Position numbers and translations under genes: made by a program. 64,000 bases of DNA from Tricholoma matsutake (lineage: Eukaryota; Basidiomycota; Agaricomycetes; Agaricales; Tricholomataceae): positions 7,502,001 through 7,566,000 of the forward strand of contig AP026550.1 in the NCBI GenBank assembly GCA_026075535.2, given 5' to 3'. The notes under the pieces are model-generated. The model made no database searches, had not been told where the DNA came from, and worked only from the letters and a program-made list of their open reading frames with translations. This document shows positions 1-10,328 of this stretch, in pieces. Position 1 is the stretch's first letter, and the number at the start of each line of letters is the position of its first letter.

Positions 1-1155
1 TTCTTCACTACAAAAAGCATCCTTCTCTTAAAAGCTCCAGTCTGATTGGCACATCAACCATCCTTCAACTGAAGTTGGAGACACTGGGAGTCCCGGACCA
101 TGGAAACGAGGCAGTTGCAGGACGGAATTGGACAGAAGTGGAACAAAAGAGGGTCAATGATGTGTTGAAAAAGTGGGCCCACTGGGAGGTGAATTTTGTC
201 CATAGGTTTGTGCAATCAACAGCATGCAAGGAAATGACAGAGAATCACAACAAGATTTGTGATGCATGTAGAGAGCTAGCAAGAGATGAGTCATTGAAAT
301 GTTCCATATGCTGCGTGAGTCCAAGATCTTATTCAATGCTCCGATGTGGAGGATTACTGATTATCGGTCAAATGCAGAAGAATGAAGAGGTGAAACGATC
401 AGACAATGAGCAGCACAAGATTTACAAAGCACATGAGAAATATGCACCGTGTACTTTCAGAGATGTGGAGGCACGTAATCTAAGTGACTGCCTCAAAGAC
501 AAGGCCATTTTCAATGCTCATATAGAGTTGCAGAGAGGAAATACGGTCGGATGTTTCCTTCAACTTTACAGTGCTGCAGTAGATGGGAAGTTAGACAACC
601 ATCGCACATTCACAGACCTGTGCAGTGTCCTCAAGGATCATGTCCATTGCCAGACATCCTCTAACTCAAATCTCAAATTTGGCATCCGATACCCTCAAAG
701 CTATCTGAATTTTATGATCCTCATGCAATCACATGGAGGTAACTCTGCATGGCAATATGGCTCTTAACATCTCAGCTTTGTGGACCATCTCCATGCCATC
801 TATGGTGCGTCATTTGGTTGATTGCATGACGATGAAATATGACTGGATGAACAGGATGTTGGTTGAAAAATCTGATGATGCTCTTAGTAACCCTTACCTC
901 ATTTTTGAGAATGTTGCACAAGTCAAACATCTGGTGGACTCAATCAAGTACACTGGGCCCATTGCCATTGCTGGTGACTGTACAAAAGTCAAAGTGTGAC
1001 TTACTTACTCAACAGACTTTGGTAGTCATGTTCTCAGCTCAGTTCTCCCACTCGAAGATTGTGTTGTGGATGAATATGCAGATATTGACAGCATAGTGGA
1101 GGATGTCACAAAGGCAAAAGCGGAAGCGACTCAAGTTAGAGCGATACTTATCAAA

Positions 1156-1209
1156 GTGAGTCAATGTCGTAAGAGTTTTCTGTCACAACTGATGCAAGCA
1201 TCCTTTAAG
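1156..1209 (+). other. Spliceosomal intron (54 bp) in the 5' pseudogene
   Basis: GTGAGT donor and TTTAAG acceptor. Removing it joins AILIK to IPLPQYP in frame. It shows that the locus was once an expressed, intron-containing gene and not a processed copy. Confidence 0.7.
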
Positions 1210-1786
1210 ATACCACTTCCACAGTATCCACCTTGGGTCGTAGCTCTTATACCAACAAATGGCAAAGATGATGCTCCTACAATTCTCGAGCAGCATCTCA
1301 AACTCTTGGCATTTGCCACCACATTAAACTTACCTATCCTTTCATTCTCTGCAGATGGTGCCTCCTCTGAGTTGTCTGCACAGAATATGATGGATCGGCA
1401 CCCTTTGGACTGCCTGCCATTGCAGTATAGCTACCCACTGTATGGAGTACACCTTCATGTTCCAGTGTTCAAGACAGGTCCTCTAATCTCTGTCACAGAT
1501 CCTCCTCATGGTTGAAAAACATGCTGAAACCAGCCTCAGTATGGCACTCATACAGCAAGCCTTGGTGTGGGTTACATTGTGAATCAGTCTCTTGTTGCAC
1601 TTTATGATACTGGTTCATCCAGCCTTGTATTTTGTGATATTCATAATGTTGACAAACAGGATGATGGAGCTGCTCAACGTGTCTTCCATCATCAGGCACT
1701 AGAAGCAACAACAGTGAAGGAAGATAATGGTGAGTGCAAGATCCATGACGGATTCCATGGGACTTTTGTTTACCTCTTTGTACTTG

Positions 1787-1838
1787 GTACATGCCATTCC
1801 GAGTATATGCACTAGCCATTTCTGATGAACAGATTCAG
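1787..1838 (+). other. Spliceosomal intron (52 bp) in the 5' pseudogene
   Basis: GTACAT donor, TCTGATGAAC branch region and TTCAG acceptor. Removal joins YLFVLG to TMFDAWLNR in frame and bypasses the apparent TAG at 1813. Confidence 0.7.
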
Positions 1839-3667
1839 GTACTATGTTTGATGCCTGGCTGAATCGCAACATGACAGTTAAGAATAGGGTGCTGTCTGTT
1901 CTTTGAGCGCATTTCTTCCTTCATTTTTGGTGGATGCACATCAAGGAGCTTTCTTCGAAATTCCCAGACCTCTACTCTACAACCTGATCTTTCATCTCCC
2001 CAGCAAGCTTTCACATATTCAATTGTCTGTGTGATACTATGCTTACCCTTGTGCTTACTTATGCACACTGGTATCCTGATCAACCCTTCTGTCCTTGGCT
2101 GCTTGGGACAGAGTTTGTTGAGCACTTCTTTGGGCTAGTATGGATGATACTCCCCAATTTTGCATATGGCGAGTTTCTCAAGCTTGTTTGGCATGTCATG
2201 GTCAAGCAGTGGATTCTATTATCTGGGAACTTCCAGGAAGGGCAGGAGAAGGACTCCACAGCAGGATATATTCTTGATTTTGATTTGTCACCCTTGACAC
2301 CTGCAGATCGCCTCCTGGCCACAGTGCAGCTTACAGATTTGGAGCTGAATAAGCTTGTGGAATTAGGCTACCTTGAGGCCAAGAAGATATGCGTTGGAAT
2401 TCTCAAACTTCCAGTCACTTCCCTTCACTGCGGCCTCTCCCTTGTTGCTCTTGGCGCAGTAGCACAATATCAGGCAAAGAAGACAGCCTCGTCTGAGGAC
2501 TCTGACAGTAGTTCAGATTCAGATGATGGAGATGACGAGGATGAGAGTGATGCAGAATCATTAGATTCTCTGGGTCATCTATGCAAGGACTTTTCAGTAG
2601 CTTCTGCAGCCCACCATACTGCTAGGTACTGAGGACAATGATGATGCAGTTGAGGAAGCTAGCCTCCTTGTGTCCACCCCTGCAGTTCTACATGTCTGTG
2701 CCATTGGTGGCCCCCAGCTGCTGTCTGTGACTGAAGAAGATGGTATTTATGGATCTCCTACTGAGGATAACATAAGGAGCATGATTCTGGGTGGAAATGG
2801 GCAGATAAGTATTGATCTGATGGTAAAAGAGTGGCTTCATCTGCAGTCTGGCTCCACAACACATTCAGAGAAGGTTGTTCGGATCGATCCCAAGTTTGCC
2901 CTGGGCCAAGTAATAGAAGGAGATTGAGTAGTACAAGTGAAGGCCAAAGAGGCAGCACATCATTTGCATGTTGCACAAGATTTCAACATCTCCCTTCAAG
3001 CAAAAAGGCCCAAGAAGGATCGTGAATCACGATGGAAGAATATTGTGTCCAACATCAAGGGACTTGTAGTGCATCAATGTACGTATGTTATAGAAACTCA
3101 GTCCAAATGCTTGTCTTAACAGGTGCCAGCTGTACCAAATTTATCTGTCAGGAACATCACATACTTTGTTCAACTAAACCTTGGTAACTTTGTCATTATG
3201 CAAAGTATTGGATATCTATCAGAAAGGAAACAATAATCGATATGGGTCTGTTGCAACTGCAATCAGTGCAACAGAATTGTTGTTCCTTTCCTTACGAGTT
3301 TTCTTACCACTCCTTGTTGTAAGTGCCTTGTATCATCTATGTGTCCTAGTCATTCAATTCACTATTATAGGGCCCAGTTGATGATGATAAAATGGACTAT
3401 GATGACCTGGATCTGGATGTCCCAATTCCACAACCTATTTTTGTTGGTGATTATCAGCATGCTCATTTGCACACTCATGCTCCTATTGGCCACTTGGTAT
3501 ATCATCTGGGACCAACAGCTATGACCCCAACAACCCTTGGACACTTTACTCTCACTGAAGCGGCAACCAAGAGCTGGCATACCTTTACTCGCGCTGGTCA
3601 GGTATGGCAGGAGGGAGGCAAATTACCAAAATTGAAAATTCCTGGAGGGAAAATGGGTAGAAGATAG

Positions 3668-5239
3668 CCTCACTTTCACTGCTTAATTTTGTTATGCTCA
3701 CACGTAACTTATACCTGTTCTCTATGTCTTGAACGCATTTTTTTTTTGACCTGTCATGCTGTATGGCTCTGTCACACCTGTCAGTGTGACCTGTTACATC
3801 CTTGTCCAACTTAGCATGTTCGAGGCCAAAACTTTGCATGTTTGAGGGGCATTTTTGGTGATTTTTCCGGAAAAACCTTTGCAGGAGCTTCCAGGGTCCT
3901 GTTTGAGCATTATAATTACTCTCTCTACTCTTCAGAAGCATTTGATGTCAACTGAAGCTCCCAATAGACAGTTAATACCTAATAATTGCTTGATAGTGTA
4001 AGTAATTTTGTACTGGTTCATATTCTCTACAACCTTGAACCGTTGAGTTTAATTGTACGGCATGCCAAAAAAAAGATACTCATTGACATCATTGAGTGGG
4101 AGTGGGCAATCCCCGCATATCACTGAAAGTGCTTGGTGATGCCATGTGATGTGCATGTGTCATTTGACGCTCCAACGAGTGACCCAAGCAATTTCAAGTG
4201 GGCACAAAAGCACCACTGGCTTGGAGTCACTTTCAAGATCATTTAATATATATGTACAATAGCTCTGTTATGCTAGATGATCAATAAAAGCTCTTGAATA
4301 TACATATCTCAGCAAACACCAGCCAAAAACCCCCTTCAAATAGGCTGAAAACTCAAACCTATAGAACTCTTTGTATACTGATCATACAGCTAAGGTCCTG
4401 GAGGCAACCCTTAGTGATTTTTTATGATCTTCACGTCTCTGGAAGTCATTTTTCTAAAATAGTGCTTCTTCATCATGAAACACTTCATTTTGGGGTAGAA
4501 TTTGCTGAGTTAAATGGTTTAAATTAAAAAATTCGAATTTTTGTTTCCAGAGGCTTATAGAGCACAAAATTCCGTTTGGACCACTCTCTCACACCTAAGC
4601 AATCCGTGTACTCTATGCTGAGTTCTATTCCTCAGAAGGGTTACCCACCACTGTAGTGTGTTCCCATGGTCATATGTGGCAACAACATGCTGAAACTGCA
4701 TGGTACAAGCATGTCATTTCATATATCATGGTGGACAAACCACCCAGACTCATTTCTCCCTACCCTAACAGTTGTGTTACATTCATACAGATCTATTCAG
4801 TCTTTTGTGGTCCTCAACAAAGCAGACCCACTTGGGTGGTGCCAAGTTGAGAAAGGGGGTGCACATCCTACGACTGCCCCATTCCAGACAACCGTGTGGA
4901 CCTGGAATTAGTACATTTCTGTAGATACCTTCACCATTATATCCAAGTTTGTAGATACACATTCTCTTTCGAGTCTGGGCAGTTGTGGACCAGATCGAAG
5001 ACAGGTGGTTATACAATACCATCTGGTGAAGAAGACAATCCAATATATTACTGTAACCATATTTCTGCAATTTCCCACCAAAGGTACCCAAATTACATTA
5101 TATTTGCATGCACTTAAAACTAATAATAATCAAATCTAGATTATTCAACAACATGCCACCAAAAGCAGCTACTGCTTCCCGAAAGAAGAATATAGCTGGA
5201 TTCAATGCAGCCCAACTGGCACCATGACTCATGGGTTTT
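3668..5239. other. Non-coding stretch, no gene recognised
   Basis: AT-rich sequence with scattered short open frames and no recognisable protein motif. A small frame starting ATG at 5152 (MPPKAATASRKK, 24 codons, ending in TGA) looks like the start of a longer lost gene, but nothing supports translation. I see no tRNA or terminal repeat. Confidence 0.5.
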
Positions 5240-5440
5240 TCTCGTGATATGTCATTAAAAAGTCGAAATCTCAACATGGATGATCACTCACCTGACCAAA
5301 ATCTGGGTACCAGCATACCTGCACATACCTGTAACACTGTGGAAAAGGGTATGGTGTTGCCCGGGTATGGCAATCCCATACCTGTACCCATACCCATGCA
5401 TACCCGTGACCGGAAACACACAGTGTTACCCATACCAGTG
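5240..5440. repeat. CCATACCC/GGGTATGG-rich dispersed repeat, copy 1
   Basis: Many overlapping copies of the motifs CCCATACC, ACCTGTA and GGGTATGG lie in both orientations. The block from about 5328 to 5415 resembles the reverse complement of 24880-24990, including ACCTGTaACAC and CCCATACCTGTAC. It is probably the end of a transposon family with subterminal motif repeats. Exact ends cannot be set by eye. Confidence 0.5.
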
Positions 5441-5475
5441 CTGTGCCCTAATTGTTGTCTGGATTTGGTGCAAAT

Positions 5476-6336
5476 TTAATTATTCAGGTCCATAGGCATG
5501 GCGACAGGGTTCACATCCAGCATCTCTTCTTTGCGAAGAAGGTTCTCAATATATTTTTGTTGAGAAATGGAAATAGAATCATCAGTATGCATTACTTCAA
5601 TGCTGATGATCTTGTGTGGTTCCGCTAGATCTGTAACTTCCCATTCTGAGCTTAGCGCATTCTTCATGTGATCCATCATTTGATCCAATGATGCGAATAA
5701 TAGCAAGTCATCAACCCAGATGGTTAGAATACCATAGTCACCGCCATCTCATCGAATATATGCACATGAATCCGTTGTCAAGCATTGATAATCATGATTC
5801 TTGAGTTTCCCATCAAGTTCATTGTTCCATTCGTGTCCAGCTTGCTTTAATCCATATAATGGTTTGACCAGCTTACAAACTCAGCCCGTTCTATCTTCAT
5901 ATCCTTCAGGTTGTTGCATGTAGATAGTTTCATGTGATGTGCCATTGAGATATGCGCCTTTGACATCCATTTGTTGCAATTTAAGGTTTTGCATCAGTAC
6001 TAAAGCCAGAATTGTGCGCAGAGTGTCCATTCTGACCACAGGCAAAAATGTTTCCATATAATCGTACCCAGGATGTTGCGCACACCCTTTGGCCACGAGT
6101 CTTGCTCTGTACCTTATTACTTTTCCTTGTTTGTCATGCTTCTTGATGAATACCCATTTATTAGCAATTGGGATTGCATCAGGCAGTTTTTCAACAAATT
6201 CCCAAGTCCCCTTCTCTTTTAGTAAGTCGAGTTTGGCTTGTATGGCATTTTCCCATTCTGGCCAATCGGGGGAATTCTTGGCATCCTTGAGGCTCATCAT
6301 CTCATCTCCAGCAATTATTGCATAAACTTCATCCAT
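5476..6336 (-). pseudogene. copia reverse transcriptase (3' truncated)
   Basis: Reverse transcriptase of the copia polyprotein. Visible motifs: ANKWVFIKKHDKQGKVIRYRARLVAKG near the N-terminus (about 6190-6100), MDVKGAYLNG with the first catalytic Asp (about 5970), and the catalytic box WVDD followed by LLLFAS near 5710. The frame is broken by TGA at 5881-5883 (read on the minus strand) after GYEDRTG, where relatives have Arg, and by another TGA in the CAYIR-stop-DGGD segment. QAGHEW where QAGREW is usual fits a further CpG transition. The RNase H domain that should follow is absent. Confidence 0.8.
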
Positions 6337-6417
6337 TGTAAGAAAGTTGTCTTCTTTTTCTTCTACTGAATAAGGATCTTGAAGGTTTTTATAATTGATA
6401 CGAATTCCACAAGTCTT

Positions 6418-7914
6418 TCATGGAGCATTAATGTCTATATCATCCTCCAATAAATTTCTTTTATGCTTTTTGCTGCCAGGATCAAGAGTCGGAGTATCAT
6501 CCAAGCCTGTTACACCCATAGGCGGTGTGCCCCCCACAGACTCCCCCTCGCATTGACTATTGGGTGTGATGTCGACGCCTTCAGGGATTGGAGTCGATTG
6601 TGGAAGTGTTATCTGTTTGAAATTTCTTGAGGTTAGGACATTGCGTGTTTCAGCGTGGTAATATTTTATGGCCCCAGGGCCATCTTCAAAACCGACGTAA
6701 ATGCGCCGTTTGGATTTTGCTGGCATTTTTTGATCCACTTTTTGTCCCTGTGATAAAATCCATACAGGTGCACCAAACTCATGTAAATGAGAGAAGTTTG
6801 GTCTTTTATTATACCAGCCTTCATATGGTGTATATTTTGGCAAATGTTTGGTGAATGATCGATTACAGAGATAAGCAGCGTACAGGACTGCATATTCCCA
6901 GAGAAATTCGGGAAGGTCATTGGTGATTAACATTGCTCGAGAGAGTTCAACCAATGTACGGTTCATCCATTCAGCAATACCATTCTGTGAAGGTGAATAC
7001 GGTGCAGTGTAGTGAATTTCCATACTGCATTCCTTGCACCAACTCTCCAACTTCTCATTTATGAATTCCTTTCCATTGTCAATTTGAATACCCCTCAGAT
7101 TCCTCCCTTGAGTCTTCAAATGTGCCAAATAATTTATTATGGCTTGTGTTCCATCAGATTTCTGCTTGACGCATTCGACGGTTGCAAATCTCTTGGCATT
7201 GTCCACAAATAACAAGTAGTATTGATTGCCATCAATCGATCAGATCGCGTACTTTCCCCATAAGTCAATATGTGTTAATTCACTGGGTTCGGTATTTCTG
7301 ATTGATGATTTTGGGAACGGTTTGACATGTTGTTTCGCCTCTGTGCATGCAACGCAATCAGGCTTAGGGGAGTCCTCATCCACAATAAATCCATCAACCA
7401 TTTTTCCGTCAAATAATTTTTGAAGCCTGGTATATCCAACATGTCCAAAGCATTGATGCCATGTTTCCCATGTAGGCAGCGTATTATTTCTGATGGATGT
7501 TTGATGAGATTGGATCTTATTGCATTGTGTGGGAGGTCTAATAACCATCTTCATGCAATATAGATGTTTGTGTATTTTTGTTCCTTGCACTACTGGCATA
7601 CCATCTTTTGTTATGAGTGTAATTTCCCCATTCCCACCATTGTAGCGTCTGCCAGCTGCATCCCATCGCCCCAATGAAATTAAATTACTTTGTGTTCCAG
7701 GCACATGAAGAACATTCTGCAAATGCAGAATATAGTCAGTGCCATTGCATGTTGATTTTAATTCAACAGTTCTGCACTCTGAAATTAATGCTTCTTTACC
7801 GCCTACACCTGTTATGGAAATATTCCTCATAGGTGTGTAATCGGTAAATGCTTCTCTTTGATGCGTAACATGAGATGTTGTTGCCATGTCTGCTAACCAA
7901 TCATAATAGATCAA
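6418..7914 (-). pseudogene. copia protease remnant and integrase
   Basis: The upstream part (7914-7240) has a protease-like segment (WLADMATTSHV) and the GAG-pre-integrase zinc-binding region: H and H in WHQCFGHVGYTRL and C-x2-C in CVACTEAK. After a TGA at 7240-7242, the integrase core continues with DNAKRF, IQIDNGKEF (second catalytic Asp) and SPSQNGIAEWMNRTL (catalytic Glu). It closes with the family YVGFEDGPGAIKYY segment near 6665. A TGA at 6418-6420 separates it from reverse transcriptase. Both stops fall between otherwise collinear blocks and so look like single-base decay. Confidence 0.8.
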
Positions 7915-9092
7915 TCACTCATCATTCGCATCAGCATTACAAGCATCATAGGTATCAAAGTTGTACTGCTCTTCATTTGCTTGGAACGTAATATATTCTT
8001 CTGCCACATTTGTTTGTTCTGCATCCTTCTTTTTCTTCTTTGCCTTGTCCTTAACCTTCTTCTTACTCCAGCAATTCCCTGCTTGATGTCTGATCTTTCC
8101 ACAGTTCTGACATCTGTTCCCTTCAAATTTATGGCATTTGGTTGTCCAGTGTCCAGCACATTTACAATGATCACATAAGGCCGTAACGAGGATTTTTGAT
8201 CACAAATTCAATCTTCTAGGGATTTACTAGCACTGTTAGCATTCTGGGTTTTCACCAGATTTATGCTCCCCATAGTACCATTTTTATTATTCCCATTATT
8301 AGATCTGGTCAACTGTATCTTGTATTCCTCCCATAACAGTCCAATAAATGCATCAGAAGTTAAGCGCCATTTAGGGTCAGGATCATTTGGATTGTTGGCA
8401 TTCCCATTATAAGGTTCAACATAGGTATGCCATGATGAAGGTAAGGACACAGATATGATCGCTTTAAAGTGCGTGTCCAAGACATGAAATTCCTCATTAG
8501 GAAATCTGTTGATGCGGTCGCAATATGATTTGAGAACATCCAGATGTTTTAGGAGGTCATCAGCATTGAGTAATTTGGTCTCATATAATATGCATTGAAT
8601 ATGATTAACAGTTTGATGTGCCTTATTTTTGTGAGTTACCGAGAGTGCAGAGTACATTTCTTTTGCAGCATTCTTGGACCCGATGTGGTTCATTTGCAAG
8701 GAAGTGATGTTATGAATAATAATTTGTTGTGCCCAAGAATCATTCTTGTACCAGTTGCATGCGCCTTTGGGGTTGATACTCTCGTTAGGGTGTTCAACAT
8801 CCCCCCTAACATACCCAGTAATATCACAATTGAAAAATACTCTCTTCATTCTCTCTTTCCATTTGTGCCAGTTCTTGTCCATCAAGTGATCGTGATCAGC
8901 AATTTTGTTTATGTTTGAATATTCTTTGGTATGAATTAGTTTGATAGATGGTAAATCTTCATCTTCATTGAGTTCTTCAGTGGGCACATTGGTATTGCTG
9001 TGATAGACCCTTTTTGTATGTTTAGGAGGCGTATAATATTCTTCCTCTTGTTGTTGTTCCCCTTGCTCCTTGACATCAGGAGTATTTGTCAT
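7914..9092 (-). pseudogene. copia Gag with two zinc knuckles
   Basis: The capsid part is an open frame of 294 codons (9092-8208) beginning MTNTPDVKEQ and containing a UBN2-like Gag region (DKNWHKWKERMKRVF, LLWEEYKI). A TGA and a frameshift near 8208-8180 separate it from the nucleocapsid. In the next frame, two knuckles read C-x2-C-x3-GH-x4-C (CDHCKCAGHWTTKC) and C-x2-C-x4-H-x4-C (CQNCGKIRHQAGNC). A Lys-rich tail follows, and the next frame starts the protease. Confidence 0.75.
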
Positions 9093-9120
9093 AGTTGTAA
9101 TTGTTGCCTAGAAAAATCTG

Positions 9121-9138
9121 CCAGGGCCCATAACCTAT
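9121..9138 (-). promoter_or_regulatory. Primer binding site matching internal tRNA-iMet (half-tRNA priming)
   Basis: Immediately downstream of the 5' LTR the minus strand reads GGTTATGGGCCCTGG. This resembles the Drosophila copia primer site (GGTTATGGGCCCAG), which pairs with the anticodon region of a cleaved initiator-Met tRNA instead of its 3' end. Confidence 0.65.
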
Positions 9139-9286
9139 TGGAAATCAGGCTGGGAAACGAACAGAGGAGAGATAATTCTCTTAGAGACACGTGGGGGCAA
9201 CGAGACAAGGAACTTATTTTCTTTCTCCTATACTACAGCTGTATGTAACTGTTCTATAAATAAAACATGCATGTTTGCCCACAACA
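9139..9286 (-). repeat. copia 5' LTR, 148 bp
   Basis: On the minus strand it starts TGTTGTGGGC and ends GATTTCCA, with TG...CA ends placed by the primer site just inside. It contains a TTTATTTATAGAA box (TATA or polyadenylation-like). No second LTR copy is present to verify the length. Confidence 0.6.
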
Positions 9287-9793
9287 CTTGGTGAGCATGG
9301 TGAGCATTGTACCATATATTAAAAAGGATAGTAAGAACTACATCATAAGCACAGCTATTGTTTGTCCATTGGGTCCCAACTGGCTGCAAGGAAGTTGTTG
9401 GGGGGGGCATGCATGAGAGTGTTGGTTTTTTAGATGGTTGTGTTCCAAGCAGTGTTGGAGTAGGGCTATGTTTTCCTGGTTTTTTAAGGGGGCATGTTTT
9501 TTTCACTGTGGGCATGGTCAGAGGGACAGTTACATTTGTCTGGAGAGGTGGTCTTTGTGCTTTTGTCAACCAGAGCCCATTCCATATTACTATGTGGCCG
9601 CTCTAGAAGAGGATCACTAGGTCCCCATCTGATAGCATTGTGGACAGTGGGGGGCATGTAGTCTTCACCTTTCAGTTGTCTATACATAGCAAATAAACTG
9701 TTTCTCCTGTCTGCTTGGACCATCTCTACAGGGAGTTTGCCTTCAAAATTCAGTCTTGTAATGTTGTCTAGTATTTCAAGCTCATGGAATTCT
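9287..9793 (-). pseudogene. Pif1-like helicase gene, C-terminal piece
   Basis: Continuation of the helicase at 21486-22114, separated from it by KDZ1. It reads EFHELEILDNITRLNFEGK, then PVEMVQADRRNSLFAMYRQL, then RWGPSDPLLERPHS, and after a short frameshifted stretch GTQWTNNSCAYDVVLTILFNIW. The last block, with Cys in NNSCAYD, recalls the catalytic Cys box of ubiquitin-specific proteases; that is only inference. It stops at the copia LTR at 9286. The TSD shared with 21478-21485 restores the frame across KDZ1 exactly. Relatives that I recall are large helicase proteins of repeats in Agaricomycetes. Confidence 0.65.
9786..9793 (+). repeat. KDZ1 target site duplication, left copy (GGAATTCT)
   Basis: Eight bases identical to 21478-21485, directly flanking the terminal inverted repeats. 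An 8-bp duplication is what KDZ/Zisupton elements are known to make. Confidence 0.8.
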
Positions 9794-9834
9794 GAGTACT
9801 TTACACTCCCCCACCTATTCCAATTGGATTCCAG
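9794..9834 (+). repeat. KDZ1 left terminal inverted repeat
   Basis: It pairs with 21437-21477 (inverted). Of 41 positions about 31 match, and half of the mismatches are transitions. The core is TTTACACTcCCCCACCTATTC. Confidence 0.8.
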
Positions 9835-10328
9835 TTTGTCTGGCCGGAATTTCTGGAATTTCTGGAATCCGGTGGAATTTTTTTTGTATGTAGTTTTCCC
9901 TATGCAGCATAATTCCGGTTGGAATAAGGATCCAATTTATACCTGGAATCCCTGGAATCTGACTGGACTCATTACAACTGGATTCACCAGAGTCACCCAG
10001 ACACATGACCAACTGAACAACCAGACAAACCAGACAGCACATGCTTTACCAAATAAAAGTTTCACATCCAACAAGAATCAAACACTCGACCATGGGTTGA
10101 ACCATAAATAGAACAGCACACTTAACCACTTAGCTACCAAGTCATTCTCTTTACCCAACATTTGACACTTTTATTACCCAATTAAGGTGCATGGTAACAA
10201 ATCATCATCAATAATAGCGCATCACAGCTGTGTGATGTGTCATCACAAACCTCACACACAACCACACCACAGTAACCCAACCACTGACACATCGCAACCC
10301 CATCCACCAACCACCCCCATCAAAAACC
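9835..10328. other. KDZ1 left subterminal region, non-coding
   Basis: From 9835 to about 9990 it holds repeated GGAATC/GGATTCC/CCGGAAT motifs in both orientations, matching the motif-dense right end at 21335-21436. These are candidate transposase-binding repeats. The rest, to 10328, is low-complexity CA-rich sequence upstream of the first gene. Confidence 0.5.

Larger units (their letters stand above)
1..3667 (+). pseudogene. Decayed multi-copy basidiomycete gene, function unknown
   Basis: The frame is already open at base 1, so the 5' end lies outside the window. I recognise the protein as a large multi-copy family of basidiomycete genomes with no function known to me. Landmarks in order: a WTE-x4-RV segment near 135-165, the block ending RYPQSYLNFMIL near 690-725, an SADGASSEL block near 1350-1380, and GTEFVEHFFGL near 2107-2140, followed by an Asp/Ser-rich acidic stretch (2494-2560) and a terminal PKLKIPGGKMGRR. 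Two introns can be placed by reading through: 1156-1209 (54 bp) and 1787-1838 (52 bp), both GT-AG with CTGATG-like branch sites. In-frame TGA codons at 997, 1513, 1525, 1904 and 1985 sit where I expect Arg. There are also frameshifts near 310 and 765. It could be transposon-encoded, but I see no terminal repeats. Confidence 0.6.
5476..9286 (-). mobile_element. Ty1/copia retrotransposon, 5' LTR present, 3' end lost
   Basis: Reading on the minus strand: LTR (9286-9139), primer binding site, Gag with zinc knuckles, protease, integrase, then reverse transcriptase ending abruptly after MPMDLNN at 5476. RNase H and the 3' LTR are missing, so the element was cut at about 5478-5486, next to the GGGTATGG repeat. 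The gene order Gag-PR-IN-RT identifies copia. The 5' LTR abuts helicase-like coding sequence at 9287 (flank CTTGG), so the element landed in that gene. The body carries several TGA stops and at least one frameshift. Confidence 0.85.

Noticed and set aside
4783..5091. 102-codon minus-strand frame
   Set aside because: No motif, overlapped by equally long frames on the other strand, and located in an AT-rich non-coding stretch.
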